From Cyanophora paradoxa (Eukaryota; Glaucocystophyceae; Cyanophorales; Cyanophoraceae): 64,000 nucleotides of DNA. Positions 1 to 10,725 of this stretch are shown here, in pieces. The translations under genes and the position numbers were made by a program. The first letter of the stretch is position 1. Every line of letters begins with the position of its first letter. Where the stretch lies: NCBI GenBank assembly GCA_004431415.1, contig QPMI01000520.1, forward strand, positions 186,001-250,000. The letters are read 5' to 3'. The notes under the pieces were generated by a model. The model saw nothing but the letters and a program-made list of their open reading frames with translations. It searched no databases and was not told where the DNA came from.

Positions 1-3000
1 GGTCGTCCCAGCCGGCCCAGCCCGTCCCGCCCCGGGCCACTCGTCGTGCCCCAGGCTCCCCTCCTCCTCCTCCTCCTCCTCCGCCTCCGCCACCTCCGCC
101 TCCTCCTCTTCCCCGCCGCCTCCTCGAGGTCCCAGAAGGCCGCCTCGCCGTCGTCGGGCGCCTCCGCCGGGCCCGCCCGAACCTCCACTCCTCCGCCCCG
201 CCGTCCCGGCGCGGCCGCCTTCGCCTCGTCCGCGCGGGGCGGCGGCCGCGCCGGCGGCTCCCGCTCCGCAAGCTCTTCCCAGCTCTCCGCCGCCGCCGCC
301 GCCTCACCCGCCTCCGCCGCGCCGGCCCCGCATCCGCCGCGGCATCGGACGCGGCCTCGGCCTCGGCGGGGCCTCCGAGTGCGGGGCGGGGGCCTCGGGC
401 GGCTCGGCGCTGCTGCCCGACGGCTTCCGGCTCCGCGCTCGCCGGCGGCTCGCCCGGGCCGAGGCGCGCAGCGAGCCCAGACGCGGCACCCGCGCCGGGC
501 GCGCCTCGCCCGGCCCCGCCTCGCCCTCGCCGTCCGGCCCATCCTCCCCATCCCCCGGCTCCGCCGCCGCCGCTGCTGCCGCCGCCGCCGCCACCGGGCC
601 GGGTGCTGATCGGGCGCCTCGGGAGCAGGGGCGGGGCGGGGGCGCGGGGGCCGGGCCCCTGCTCGGCGTCCGAGGCGAGCTCCTCCCAGTTGTCCCGCGC
701 GGGGCTCACCGAGGGGCCCCCGCCGGCGGCGAGCACGGGCCCCACGCCCCGGCGACTCCGGCCCCACCGCCGCCCCGCTGCCGGCCCCGCCGCCAGGGCC
801 GGCGGGGGCGGGGGCGAGGGCGGCCGCGGCGGAATGGCGACCTGCGGGGCGCCTGCCGCGGCCGCCCTCGCCCTGGCCTTCTTGGAAGGGGAGGTCGGCA
901 GCGGGGGCGCCCGGAAGAGGCGCCCTCTTCGGCCGCCGCCGCCGGAGCGGGCGGGGCGCTCGAGGGCTCCTCGGGCCTGCCGGGGCGGCGGGGAGGGCGG
1001 GGGACGAGGAGGGTGCCGGCCCATCCGCCTCCTCGTCGGCGGCGTGCCGCTGGCCCCAGCCGCTCTGCGCGCGCGCGCCGTCAGGGCGGGCGGGGCGGGG
1101 CGGCCGAGGGCGCCCCCACGCACCCGGAGCCAGGAGGCGCCCCGCGGCGGCTGCACGCGAACAGGGCGCGCCCCTCCGCCGCAGGAGGCCGCGCCGGGGC
1201 GCGGGCGCGGAGGGCCCCGGGGGGCGGGGCGGGGGCGGGGGCGGGGGCGGCTGGGGGGTGCGGGGAGGGGGCGGGGCACGCGGGCGCGAAGGCGACGAGG
1301 GCGACCATGGCGAGCTTCAGGCTGGCGATGACGTCCGGCGCGAGGTTCGCGCGGGGGCCGGCCGCCAGCGCGGCCGCCCCTCGGGCCGCCCCGCGGAGAC
1401 GGCGAGGCCCTCGCGCGGGCGTCGGGCACCTCCCATGCGAGGCAGCCGTCGGCGGCGACGGCGGCGCCGCCCTCGGCGCGCAGGGCGGCGTCGCGGCAGC
1501 GGTGGAAGTGGCAGGCGGCGGCGGTGGCGGAGGGGGCGTCGGGGCCCTCCCTGCCGGAGACGCAGAGGCCGAGGGCGACGCCGTGCACCTCGCAGCGCTC
1601 CAGCGAGAGGGCGGCCCGGCGCCCCGCCAGGCGCGCCCGCACGAGCCGCGGGCCCGCCCCGCGTGCGAGAGGACCGAGTCGAGGAGGGCGAGGCGGGAGT
1701 CGTCGCCGGCGGCGCGGACGGCGTCGGGGAGGGCCCGGCGGCGAGGACGTCGCAGCGGGCGAGGCGCCAGCGGGCGCGGCGGCCGCGCAGCGCGACGCCG
1801 CCGGCGACGGTGAGGTCCCGGAGCTCGACCACCGCGTCGTCGCCCTCCACGGCGAGGGCCCCACGGCGCCGTTCCCCTCCCCGCGCACCAGCACGTGCGC
1901 CCCGGGCGCCGCCAGCCGCGCCGGGGCCCCCGCCGGCGTCCCCACCAGGTCCCCGCCATCCCCTGCGCGCCCAGGCGGGCCAGCCGCCTCGGCTCGGCGC
2001 GGCGCGGCGGCCCCGCAGGCGGTGCGGGGCGGGGCGGCGCACGCGGACGGTGATGACGACGGAGGGGCCCCGAGGCGGCGGCCGCGGCGAAGGCCTCCTG
2101 CAGCGTCCCGTGCGCCCGCGGGCCCCGCGGCAGCCCCGCGCCCACCTCCAGCCGCACCTCCTGCGCACCTTCCTCCTCTTCCCCCGACCCCCCCGCCCCC
2201 TCCTCCTCCTCCTGCGCGGGAGGCCGTGAGCCGGCGCGGCCTCGCGGGAGCTGGGAATGGGAGGGCGGGGCGGGCCTCGTCGGGGCCGGGGCCGCCCGCG
2301 GGCCTCGGCGAGGGCGCGGGCGGCGGCGGCGGCGGCCTCGCGGACGAGGGCGGGCCCCGCGCGTGCGGCCCGTCCCGCGCGAGGACGCCCGCCGCCGCGC
2401 GGGCCGCCTCCCTGCGCGCCGCGAGCTCGGCGCTCCAAGGGCCCCTGTGCCCGCCTCGACCCGCCGCAGCCGCCTCGGCGGGCGCTCGAGGACCTGCGGG
2501 AGGGCTCAGGGGCGGGGGCGGGGGCGGGGCGGGGCGGGGCGGGGCGGGGCGGGGCGGACGCGGAGGGGCAGGGCCTGCTCGGCGCGGGGCGCGTCGAGGG
2601 CCGTGGGGACGTCCCAGAGGACGCAGGCGGCGGTGCGGAAGGCGTTGGAGCGGCTGCTGAAGAGGGCGGCGCGCGCGCAGGCGTGGAGGCGGCAGTCGGA
2701 GAGCTCCGCGAAGCAGGCCGTCGACTCGAGGGGGCGGAAGGCGACGCCGTAGTCGCAGCCGGCGACGTCGCACGCCTCCATCCGCAGCCGCCCCCGGCTC
2801 GTCTCGAAGGTCACCCCGGAGCCGCCGCCCCCGCGGATCCGCGTCCCCAGCACGTGCAGGCTCGAGTTCTTGCACGCGTCCGACGCCGCCGCGCCGGCCG
2901 CCCCGTGGCGCGCCCCGTCCGAGGGCACGACCACCCCGCCGCCCTCCAGCCGGCACCGCTCCAGCCTCCACGTCTGCGGCGCGGCGCGGCGCGTGAGGGC

Positions 3001-3543
3001 CGGGGCGCGGGGAGCAGGGCGGGGCCGGGGCCGGGGGCGGGGGCGGGGGCACGCACGCAGGCGACGCCGACGAGGGCGAGGCCGCCGACGATCTCGATGC
3101 CGCGCAGCAGCACGCGCGCGCGCGAGCCGAAGAGGAGGAGGGGGCCCAGCACCGCCCCCCGCCCCTGCTCCGCGCGCAGCGTGAAGTCCACGTTCGTCAC
3201 CTGCCCCCCCGCGCGTCGGGCGGCGGTGCGGTGCGGAGCGGCGGTCGCGGGCCGGGAGCGGCGGGCGCACGTCGAAGGAGAAGCCGCAGGCGCTCCCAAG
3301 GGGATCCTCGTCCTCCCTCACGGCGATATCGAGGACGATGTCCGGAAGGTGCGCCGCCGGCAGCGCCACGCCCTCCTTCTGCAGCTGCGCCCGCCGGATC
3401 CTGCACTGCCTCCGCGCCGCCTCCAGCTCCGTGGCCGTCCGCGAGAGCGCCGAGGCGAGGCTGGGGAACACGGAGGCGCGCTGACCGCCCCAGTACGCCT
3501 CCGCGTCCACGGTCACGTTCATGGAGATGCGGCGGGCCTCCAT
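1..3543 (-). CDS. Right-handed beta-helix repeat protein, partial at left edge
   Basis: Multi-exon gene read leftward from an ATG at 3543. The first exon begins MEARRISMNVTVDAEAYW. Downstream exons carry repeated strand-plus-Cys units typical of parallel beta-helix proteins, such as TWRLERCRLEGGGVVV, RLRMEACDVAGCDYGVAF and AELSDCRLHACARAALF. A second set further left (about 1400-2160) repeats the pattern: AVVELRDLTVAGGVAL, ARWRLARCDVLAAG and AALSLERCEVHGVALGL. Each set ends in a similar short unit, ACVLWDVPTALDA and DGCLAWEVPDARA, so the protein seems to hold two tandem, diverged beta-helix domains. Between about 100 and 700 the same strand encodes a low-complexity acidic and basic tail with DNWEELASDAEQ and ESWEELAEREP motifs; I assign it to this gene with low confidence. 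No stop is seen before the window edge. Function is unknown; such folds occur in carbohydrate-binding and F-box-associated proteins. Confidence 0.5.
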
Positions 3544-4220
3544 GTCTCAGATCGTCCTCTTGCAGCTGGGTCGTGAAATCGCTGTCAGGCTCCGAGGGTC
3601 AGACCAGGGACTGCTGGTCAAAGCGGCGCCAGCGACATCATTACAGATATGCTCAGGCGCAGCCAACCGCGCATACGTCTCGGCTGTGGGGAAGTGAAGG
3701 AGCGCACTTGACAGGGACGGGGGCGTGTGTACGGGGCCCCAAACGCCTGGTTCCGGTCCGGCTACACTCCAGCGCCGCTCATGGCTGGCGGGGACTCCGG
3801 GAAAAGGACAAGACGGGTTCGGGACGATCGGGGCTGTACGGCGTGCCAATAGTGCGGCAAAGGCCCAATTAACACACAGCGCGGCTTTGCACGCGTCTGG
3901 CTGCACCGGAGGAGTCCCGATTGTGGTATTATGTACCCTTGAAGGCAGGGGGTACGCGTAGGTCGCAGCAACGGGCCTCGACGGCGCGAGCCACAAGCCC
4001 TCAGCCGGTTTCGTTGAAGCCTTGTTAGCTCTTGGTGGCAGCTCATAGGCAGCTCGGCAAGCTCGTGGCGCGACACCGCGGCGGGAGCACGCCGGAGGAG
4101 GAGCCGAAGTGTCTGTGCTGAGTACAGTACCTTTTCGAGCTGCGTGGGAGAGTACCGGAGCGGCGCGACGAAGTCAACGGCTCTCTCTCTCACGCACACA
4201 CACACTTTCTGTGTGGCTCC
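3544..4220. other. Divergent intergenic region
   Basis: About 680 bases between the start of the minus-strand beta-helix gene and the start of the plus-strand CBM20-formin gene. GC content falls compared with the flanking genes. It must hold the promoters and 5' leaders of both. I see no TATA box I would trust, no RNA gene and no supported reading frame. A short CA-rich tract lies near 4190-4205. Confidence 0.5.
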
Positions 4221-7200
4221 ATGCCGGCTGCAGCCGCGATGCAATCGCAGACCCCCACAAAGCCAGCTGCTTCGGCCCACTCAAAGTCGTTGCAGTCGCC
4301 TCGGACGCCCCGAGGATCCGTCGGTGCGCCGCCGGCTCCCCAGCGCCTCTGCCAGCGGCATTCGCTGCTGAGCGAACAGCAAAGCTTTGCCTTAGCATGT
4401 CATCGCCGATATTCCCGCGCCCCGCGCTCTGGATTGCAGCAACCGCTGATTGCATGCCGAGTGCAGGGTCTCCGCGGGTCCAGAGGGTCCCCGTGCGCTT
4501 TCAGATCTTCAAAAAGACTAGCGTGGGCGACGCTGTGTACGTTGTGGGCGACGTGAAGGAACTGGGCGCGTGGAAGCACCCAGTGAAGCTTAGGTGGAGC
4601 GAAGGCCACATCTGGCGAGGCGAGGTGTGCCTGCCGCTCTCGCTTTATTGTTTGCTTTCCTTATGCACGTCAACAGATCCAGATTCCGCAATCGTGCAGC
4701 CGTTTCGAGTACAAGGCGCGTGAGACTAGTTCTGTGCCGTTGCAGAACGGCCCGCAGCGCTCTGATGCCTGCACGCAGTACGTTTTCGGTGACAGCACCG
4801 GAAAGCAGATGTCCGAAAGCGGCGCCAACCGCACGGGTCGTCTGGACGCGAAGGACGGCCCGACGGTCTTCGAGGACCAGTGGCGGGGCGGGGCCGCGCA
4901 CGAGGGCGACCGGGCGCTGGAGGAGGGCCCCGACGAGGACGTGAGGCGCCTGCGGATCGATGAGGAGGCCGTCGTTGAGCACTCGGGCCCGCGCAGCTCC
5001 CGCTGTGCGTACTCTCCTTGTCTCCGCCGTGCGGGGCTGACGAAGAGCACAGCGAACAACTCCGGCCGCTTCTCGCTTGGGGACCGGTCTGATCTGCTGA
5101 ACGCGAACGCGAGCGCACGGCGGGAGTCCTCGCCGGATGTCGGGAACTGGGGAAAGGGCGGCGCACCGCCGGCATCTGCGCCTGCGCCGCCGCCGTTCGT
5201 CCCTCCGCTGCCTATCACGAAGGAGAACGCGCCGGAGGCGCTGCTGGACCAGCCGCCGCTCTCGGCGCGCTCGTCGGAGGGCGGCGCGGGGAAGAAGAAA
5301 AGGAAGAAGAAGCGGCGCAGCTCGGGGCGTGCCTCGGGCGGCGGCGGGCAGGACGACGGGGACGCCACGGACGACCCCATCCCCACGCCCCGCGGCCTGC
5401 TGCCCACGCCCCGCGGCTCGGCCGCCGCCGAGGTGCGCCGCGCGCCTGCCCCGAGCGCCGCCTGCCGGCCCCTGACGCCCGCGCAGGCCTCGGCGGCACA
5501 GATGACGCCGCGGGGGAGAGCGGCGGGCGGCCGTCGGGCCGCGGCGGCCGACGGAGGCCTGGCGGAGAAGCAGCAGCAGCCGGCGGGCGCCTCGCCGGGG
5601 AAGGCGTCGCGGGCGTCCGAGGCCGCCGCCGCTCCGGCGGTGCCGGCGGGGCGGGCGGGTCGGGGCTGGGGATCCCGCTGGAGGGCCTGCCGGAGGACGT
5701 GGCGCGGCGGCTGCGGGAGATGCAGGAGGAGATGCAGCGCCTCAAGGCGGAGAACGAGCGGAAGCAGGCCGAGATCGAGCGCAGCCGCGCCGAGCTCGAG
5801 AAGTACAAGCGCCTCAACGCCCGCCAACAAGGCCTCATGGCCGCCTCCGCCGCCGCCGCCGCCGCCGCCACCACGGCCTCCGCGCGCGTCTCCGAGGGCC
5901 GCGCCGCCGACCCCGCATCGCCCAGCACGCCCCGGCGCTCCAGCGGCGGCCCGGCGGCAGCGTCGGCGGCGGCGGCGGCGGCGCAGACGGCTGCGCAGCG
6001 GGTGTCGGCGCCGGACGCGGCGGCGGCGGCGCTGATGGCGCGGGTCTCGGCCATCAAGGAGGCGGAGGCGGCCAGGTCCTGCGCCACGGCCGCCCCTCGC
6101 CCGCCGCACTCCGCTTCGGGCCGGGCATCATCCCGCCCCGCCCGCCGCCCCGCCCGGCTGGGACCTCACCGTCAAGGTGATCAAGGCAAACGCCGGCAAG
6201 GCGGAGGCGCCCGCCGCCCCGCGCGCCTCGTCGGGGAGCCTCGCCGCCGCGCTCGAGGCGGCGGCGACGGCCCCCGCTTCCCCCGCCGGGCGGCCCTCGG
6301 CCGGGCGCATCGTGCCGCCCCTCTGGGAGGGGGCCAAGCCCCCGGGCCTCGCCGGCGCGCTGGGGGCCCGAGCCTCAGCCCCGGGGCCCTCGCCGCTGTC
6401 CAGACCGCGGCATCCCGCCACTCCCTCTCCCCGAAGGCTCCCGCCTCCGTCCCCACGCGCCTCCTCCCCCCGTCTCAGGTCCCCATCCGCTCCGGCCGCG
6501 CCCGTCCCGCCCCGCCCCCTCCCCGCCCGGGGCCTCACCCCCTCCTGCTGCTGCAGCCGCCCCTCCCCGCCCCCGCCCGCGCCGCCCGGGGCGGGCGCCA
6601 TCCCACCGAGCGCCCAGGGTGCCAAGGCGTCTGTCCCCGCGCCCCCTGCCGCCTCGGGGGCCGCCCCTCCCCCGCCGCCATCCGCTGCTCCGCCCCCAGC
6701 GCCCTCCGCAGCCGCCGCAGTTCCTCCCCGCCCCCGGTGCCCCATCCGCGGCTGCCGTGCCGCCACCCCTCCGTCCGGGGCTGCTGTCCCCCGCTGCCTT
6801 TATCAGGTGCCGCCGTGCGCCCCCTCCGGCCGGCGTTTCCGTGCCCCCGCCGCCCCCATCGGGCGCCGCCGTGCCGCCCCGCCGCCCCCATCGGGTGCTG
6901 CCGTGCCCCCGCCTCCCACTAGGGGCGCCGCCGTGCCCCCGCCGCCAACGGGCGCCGCCGTGCCGACGCCACCGGCGGGCGCGGCTGTTCCCCCGCCGCC
7001 GACAGGCGCTGCCTTGCCCCCGCCGCCGCCCTCGGGCGGGGTTGTTCCTCCGGTGCTCCGCGGCAGCGCCGTCCCTCCGCCTCCGTCGGGCGCGGCCGTC
7101 CCTCCCCCGCCGGCCGGCACGGCCGTCCCTCCCATCGGAATCGTGCCCCCACCGCCAACAGGAGGGTCCGTGCCGCCCCCACCGCCAACAGGAGGGGCGG

Positions 7201-10200
7201 TGCCGCCGCCGCTCGGGGCGCCACGGATCCCCGCCCCGCCGGTGACCCCCGGCAAGTCCGCCATCCCGCCGCCCCCCGGGGCCTCCCCGGACGCCTCGCC
7301 CAAGCCGCGCACCGGAGCGGCGCCGCCCCGCCCCGCCCCCGCCCGGGCCGGCCTGGCGATCCCGCCCGTGCCGATCGCGCCGTCGCCCTCGCGGCGGAGC
7401 TCGGCGGCCGCCGCCGGGGCATCCCGCCCCCGCCCCGCCCTCCCTGGGCGGCCCGCTCGCCCACGCCGACTCGCTCTCGGCGGCGCTCGCCCGCTCCAAC
7501 TCGTCGGCGGCGGCGGCGGCGGGCCCGCTGGGCCCCGCCCTCGCGCTCCCCGCCGACGTGAAGCTGGCGGTGGTGCCGGCGGGGGCCGTCCCCCCCGCCC
7601 GCAAGGTCGTGAAGCACCCCACCGAGATGCGCCAATTCTTCTGGCAGAAGATCGCCCCCACCAAGGCCCGCCCCGCCCGCCCCCTCGCTGCCTGGCCGGC
7701 GGCCTCACGGGGCCGGGGCGGGGCAGGTGGCGAACTCGGTGTGGTCGTCGCTGCGGGAGGACGACGTCCCCGTGGAGGAGTCCGACCTCCAGGGCCTCCG
7801 CGAGTCCTTCGCCACCCGCGCCCCCGCCCCGCGCCGTCCGCCCCGCCCGCTCTCGCCCGCCCCGAGCCCGCCCCCTAACCCCGCCGAGCAGCGGAGGCGG
7901 CGGCCAGCGCGGGCGGGGGCCTCGGCCGCAAGGTCTCGTTCGTGCAGCCCAAGGTCACCCTCCTCGACAACAAGAAGGCGAACAACTGCGGTGCGGGCGC
8001 CCGACGCGGGGCGGCCCCGGGCGGGCTCTGACGGGGCGCAGCGATCATGCTCTCGCGGTTCAAGGTGACGAACAGGCAGATCCGGGAGGCGCTGCTGGCG
8101 ATGGACCAGAACGTGCTCAAGCTGGACGACCTCGGCCAGATCTTCAACTTCCTCCCGACGGATGACGAGAAGAAGAAGATCTCGGCGTTCAAGGGGAAGC
8201 TGGAGGACCTGGGCAAGGCGGAGCTCTTCCTCTTCGAGGTGATGCGCGTGCCCCGCTTCCGCAACCGCATCGAGGCCTGGATCGCCAAGCGCTGCTTCGA
8301 GGAGCAGATGCCCGCCCTCTCCCGCGTCCGCCCCCGCCCGCCCCGCCCCCCCAGCCCCCCAGCCCCGCCCCTCACCCCGCTCCCGCAGCTGCTCTCGGAC
8401 ACGGTGCTGGCGGCGAAGGAGATCCTCGCCTCGGGCGGCTTCGCGCACCTCCTGCAGGTCATCCTCGTCGTCGGCAACGCCCTCAACGGGGGCACCTTCC
8501 GCGGGGGCGCCTACGGCTTCAAGCTCGAGTGCCTCGTCAAGCTCAACGACACGCGCTCGAGCAACGGCAAGTCCACCCTCCTCCACTACATCGTCGCCTT
8601 CCTCGAGGAGAAGGCCGCCGCCGCCGCCGAGGCCGCCGCCCGCGAGGCCGAGGAGGAGGCGGCGCGCCGCGAGCGCGAGGAGGCCGAGGCCGCCGAGCGC
8701 CGGGAGCGCGAGGCGGCGGCGCGGGCCTCGGAGGCGGCCGCCGCCGACGCGCGCGCCGCCGCCGACCCCGAGAAGGCGGCGGAGGCGGTCGCGGCGGCGG
8801 CGGTCCGCGCGGCGGCGCGGGCCTCGGGGGACCTCACCCCGGCCTGCTCCCCGCCGGACACGCCCCGCGAGGCCGAGGCGGCGGGGCCCGAGGAGACGCC
8901 GGACCCGCTGCCGGCCCTCTCGCCGGCGGCGGCGGCGTCTGAGCGGCTCAAGTCGGCGCTGGCGTTCGGGGCGGAGCTGCCGTCACTGGAGCGGGCGGCG
9001 AAGGGCAACCTGAAGACGATGGAGGAGGAGGTCGCCCAGTTCGAGAAGGACCTCAGGGAGGTGGAGAAGGAGCTCGCCGCGTACCCCACCGACGTCGGCG
9101 TCCTCGCGTACGCCAAGTCGCACGGCGCCGGCGTCGACAAGTTCCTCCCCGTGATGACCGCCTTCGTGGAGACGGCGCGGGCGGAGCTGGCGGAGGCGAA
9201 GGAGAAGCTGGGGACGGCGCGGGCGCTCTTCCGGGCCCTCGCGGCCTACCTGGGGGACGAGATTGCGGAGAAGGCGCCCGACGAGTTCCTCCAGCTCCTC
9301 GCCAAGTTCGTGTCGCTCTTCGAGGGGGCGCGGCGGGAGCTCGCCGCGCAGCGCGAGGCGGACGCCAAGCGGACGCAGCGGGACAAGAAGAAGGCGGCGG
9401 GGCTGGCGGGGCCCAGCGGGCGCCCCTCGGCCGGCCCCGCGGCCTCGCCCAGCGCCTCCCCCGTGAAGGCCGTCACCCGCGGCGGCGCCCGCCTCGACAG
9501 CGTCGCCGAGTCGGACGAGGCCACCGCCCGCCGCGACTCCTCCTTCGACGACGTGCCCCCCCGCCCCGCCCGCCCCGCCCGCCCCTCACCGCCTCGCAGC
9601 TCGTCACCCCCGCGTGCCCTCGCCGACGGGCTCGTCGGCGCCGCCGCCGCCGTCGGTGCGCCGGCCCCGCCCCGCCCCGCGCCCCGGCCCCCGCCGGTCG
9701 CTGACGCCACTCCCGCAGCGGCGATCAAGAAGGAGAAGGAGGAGGCGGCCAAGGCGGAGGCGGCGGCGGCGATCGAGAACGCGAAGATGGCCAAGGCGCG
9801 GGCGGAGGGGTCGGTGGCCGGCCTGGGCCCCGCCGGGGCGCCGCAGCCGGCGGTGCGGGTGGTGACGCGGGCCTCGATGGCCGCCAGCCAGGGCCTCGCC
9901 CTCTCCGCCTCCTCCTCCGCGAGCCGTCCCCCTCGCCCGCCCCTCCCCCACCAACGCGCCCCGCCCCTCCCCCTCCCCCGCACTCCGCCAACCCCGCCCG
10001 CCCGCCGCCCCTCCCCGCCGAGAGCCCCGCCGCCTCGCCCCGCCCCTCCACCGCCGGTCCGCCCCGCCGCCCCTCCTCCCCCGGCGCAGCCGGCCCGCCG
10101 TCCCGCCCCTCCCCGGCCCCGCCCGCTCCTGCCGGCGCGGAGAAGCCGCCAGTGCCGAAGCTCAACCTCACAGCTGCCGCCGTCCCGCCGCCCGCGCCCG

Positions 10201-10725
10201 CGGCACAAGTGGAAGCCGGCAAGAGCGCTGTGCCGAAGCTCAACCTCGCCGCCGCCGCCGTCCCGCCGCCGCCGCCCGCGCCCCCGCGGCGGCGGCCGTC
10301 CCGCCACCGCCGGCCGGGGTTGCGGAGGCGCGGAAGAGCGCCGCACCCGTGCCGAGGCTGGACCTCGCGGGGCCCTCGCCGCGGGCGCCCCCGAGCCGCC
10401 GGCGCCCGTCGCCCCGCCCTCCATCCCCTCGGCGCCCTCCGTCGTCGCCTCGCCCCCAGCCGCCAGCCGGGCCCCCTCCGTGCCCGTCCCCAAGCTGAAC
10501 CTGGCCGGCGCGGGGGCACCGGCGGCGGCGGCGGCGCGGGGGGAGCCGGCGTCGCCGGAGGCGCAGCAGAGCCCGGAGGCGAACGCGCTGGCGGAGATGC
10601 TGGAGCGGCAGCTGAGCTTCCGGGGGGACGCCGCAGGGGACGAGGCCTGCGCCCCCGAGCACGCCCCGCGCTCCGGCGCCACCCCCAGCAAGGCCAAGCG
10701 CCCCACCGGCGGCTCCAAGCTCTGA
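4221..10725 (+). CDS. Formin with N-terminal CBM20 starch-binding domain (CBM20-coiled coil-FH1-FH2)
   Basis: Predicted actin-nucleating formin. The ATG at 4221 gives MPAAAAMQSQTPTKP. An intron (about 4314-4465) joins it to a CBM20 domain: VPVRFQIFKKTSVGDAVYVV, GDVKELGAWKHPVKLRW, then FEYK joined by a GC-AG intron (4716-4778) to YVFGDSTGKQMSESGANRT. A basic and Pro-rich linker and a coiled coil follow (about 5690-5830, RLREMQEEMQRLKAENERKQ). A long proline-rich FH1 lies at 6200-7430. FH2 starts with MRQFFWQKIAPTK (7627), then NSVWSSLREDD, LLDNKKANNC, IMLSRFKVTNRQIREAL and LLQVILVVGNALNGG. An Ala/Glu-rich stretch of about 120 residues interrupts FH2 after LLHYIVAFLEEK, before the final helices. 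The Pro-rich tail repeats a PKLNL motif and stops at 10725. A frame change near 5650-5690 needs a short intron I could not place. FH2 identity is secure; the fusion rests on continuous coding from CBM20 to the coiled coil. Confidence 0.8.
10147..10512 (+). repeat. PKLNL peptide repeats in the formin tail
   Basis: Four related units lie in the proline-rich C-terminal tail: PVPKLNLTAAAVPP, AVPKLNLAAAAVPP, PVPRLDLAGPSP and PVPKLNLAGAGAP. They are spaced unevenly by Pro/Ala spacers, and the DNA between them shifts frame, so introns or sequence errors separate them. Short linear motifs of this kind can bind a partner protein, but no partner is indicated here. Confidence 0.55.

Noticed and set aside
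1081-2438. Long open frames on both strands rich in Arg, Pro, Gly and Ala
   Set aside because: At such high GC content stops are rare, so long frames occur by chance. These have Arg/Pro/Ala-dominated composition and lie over exons with clear domain motifs in another frame.
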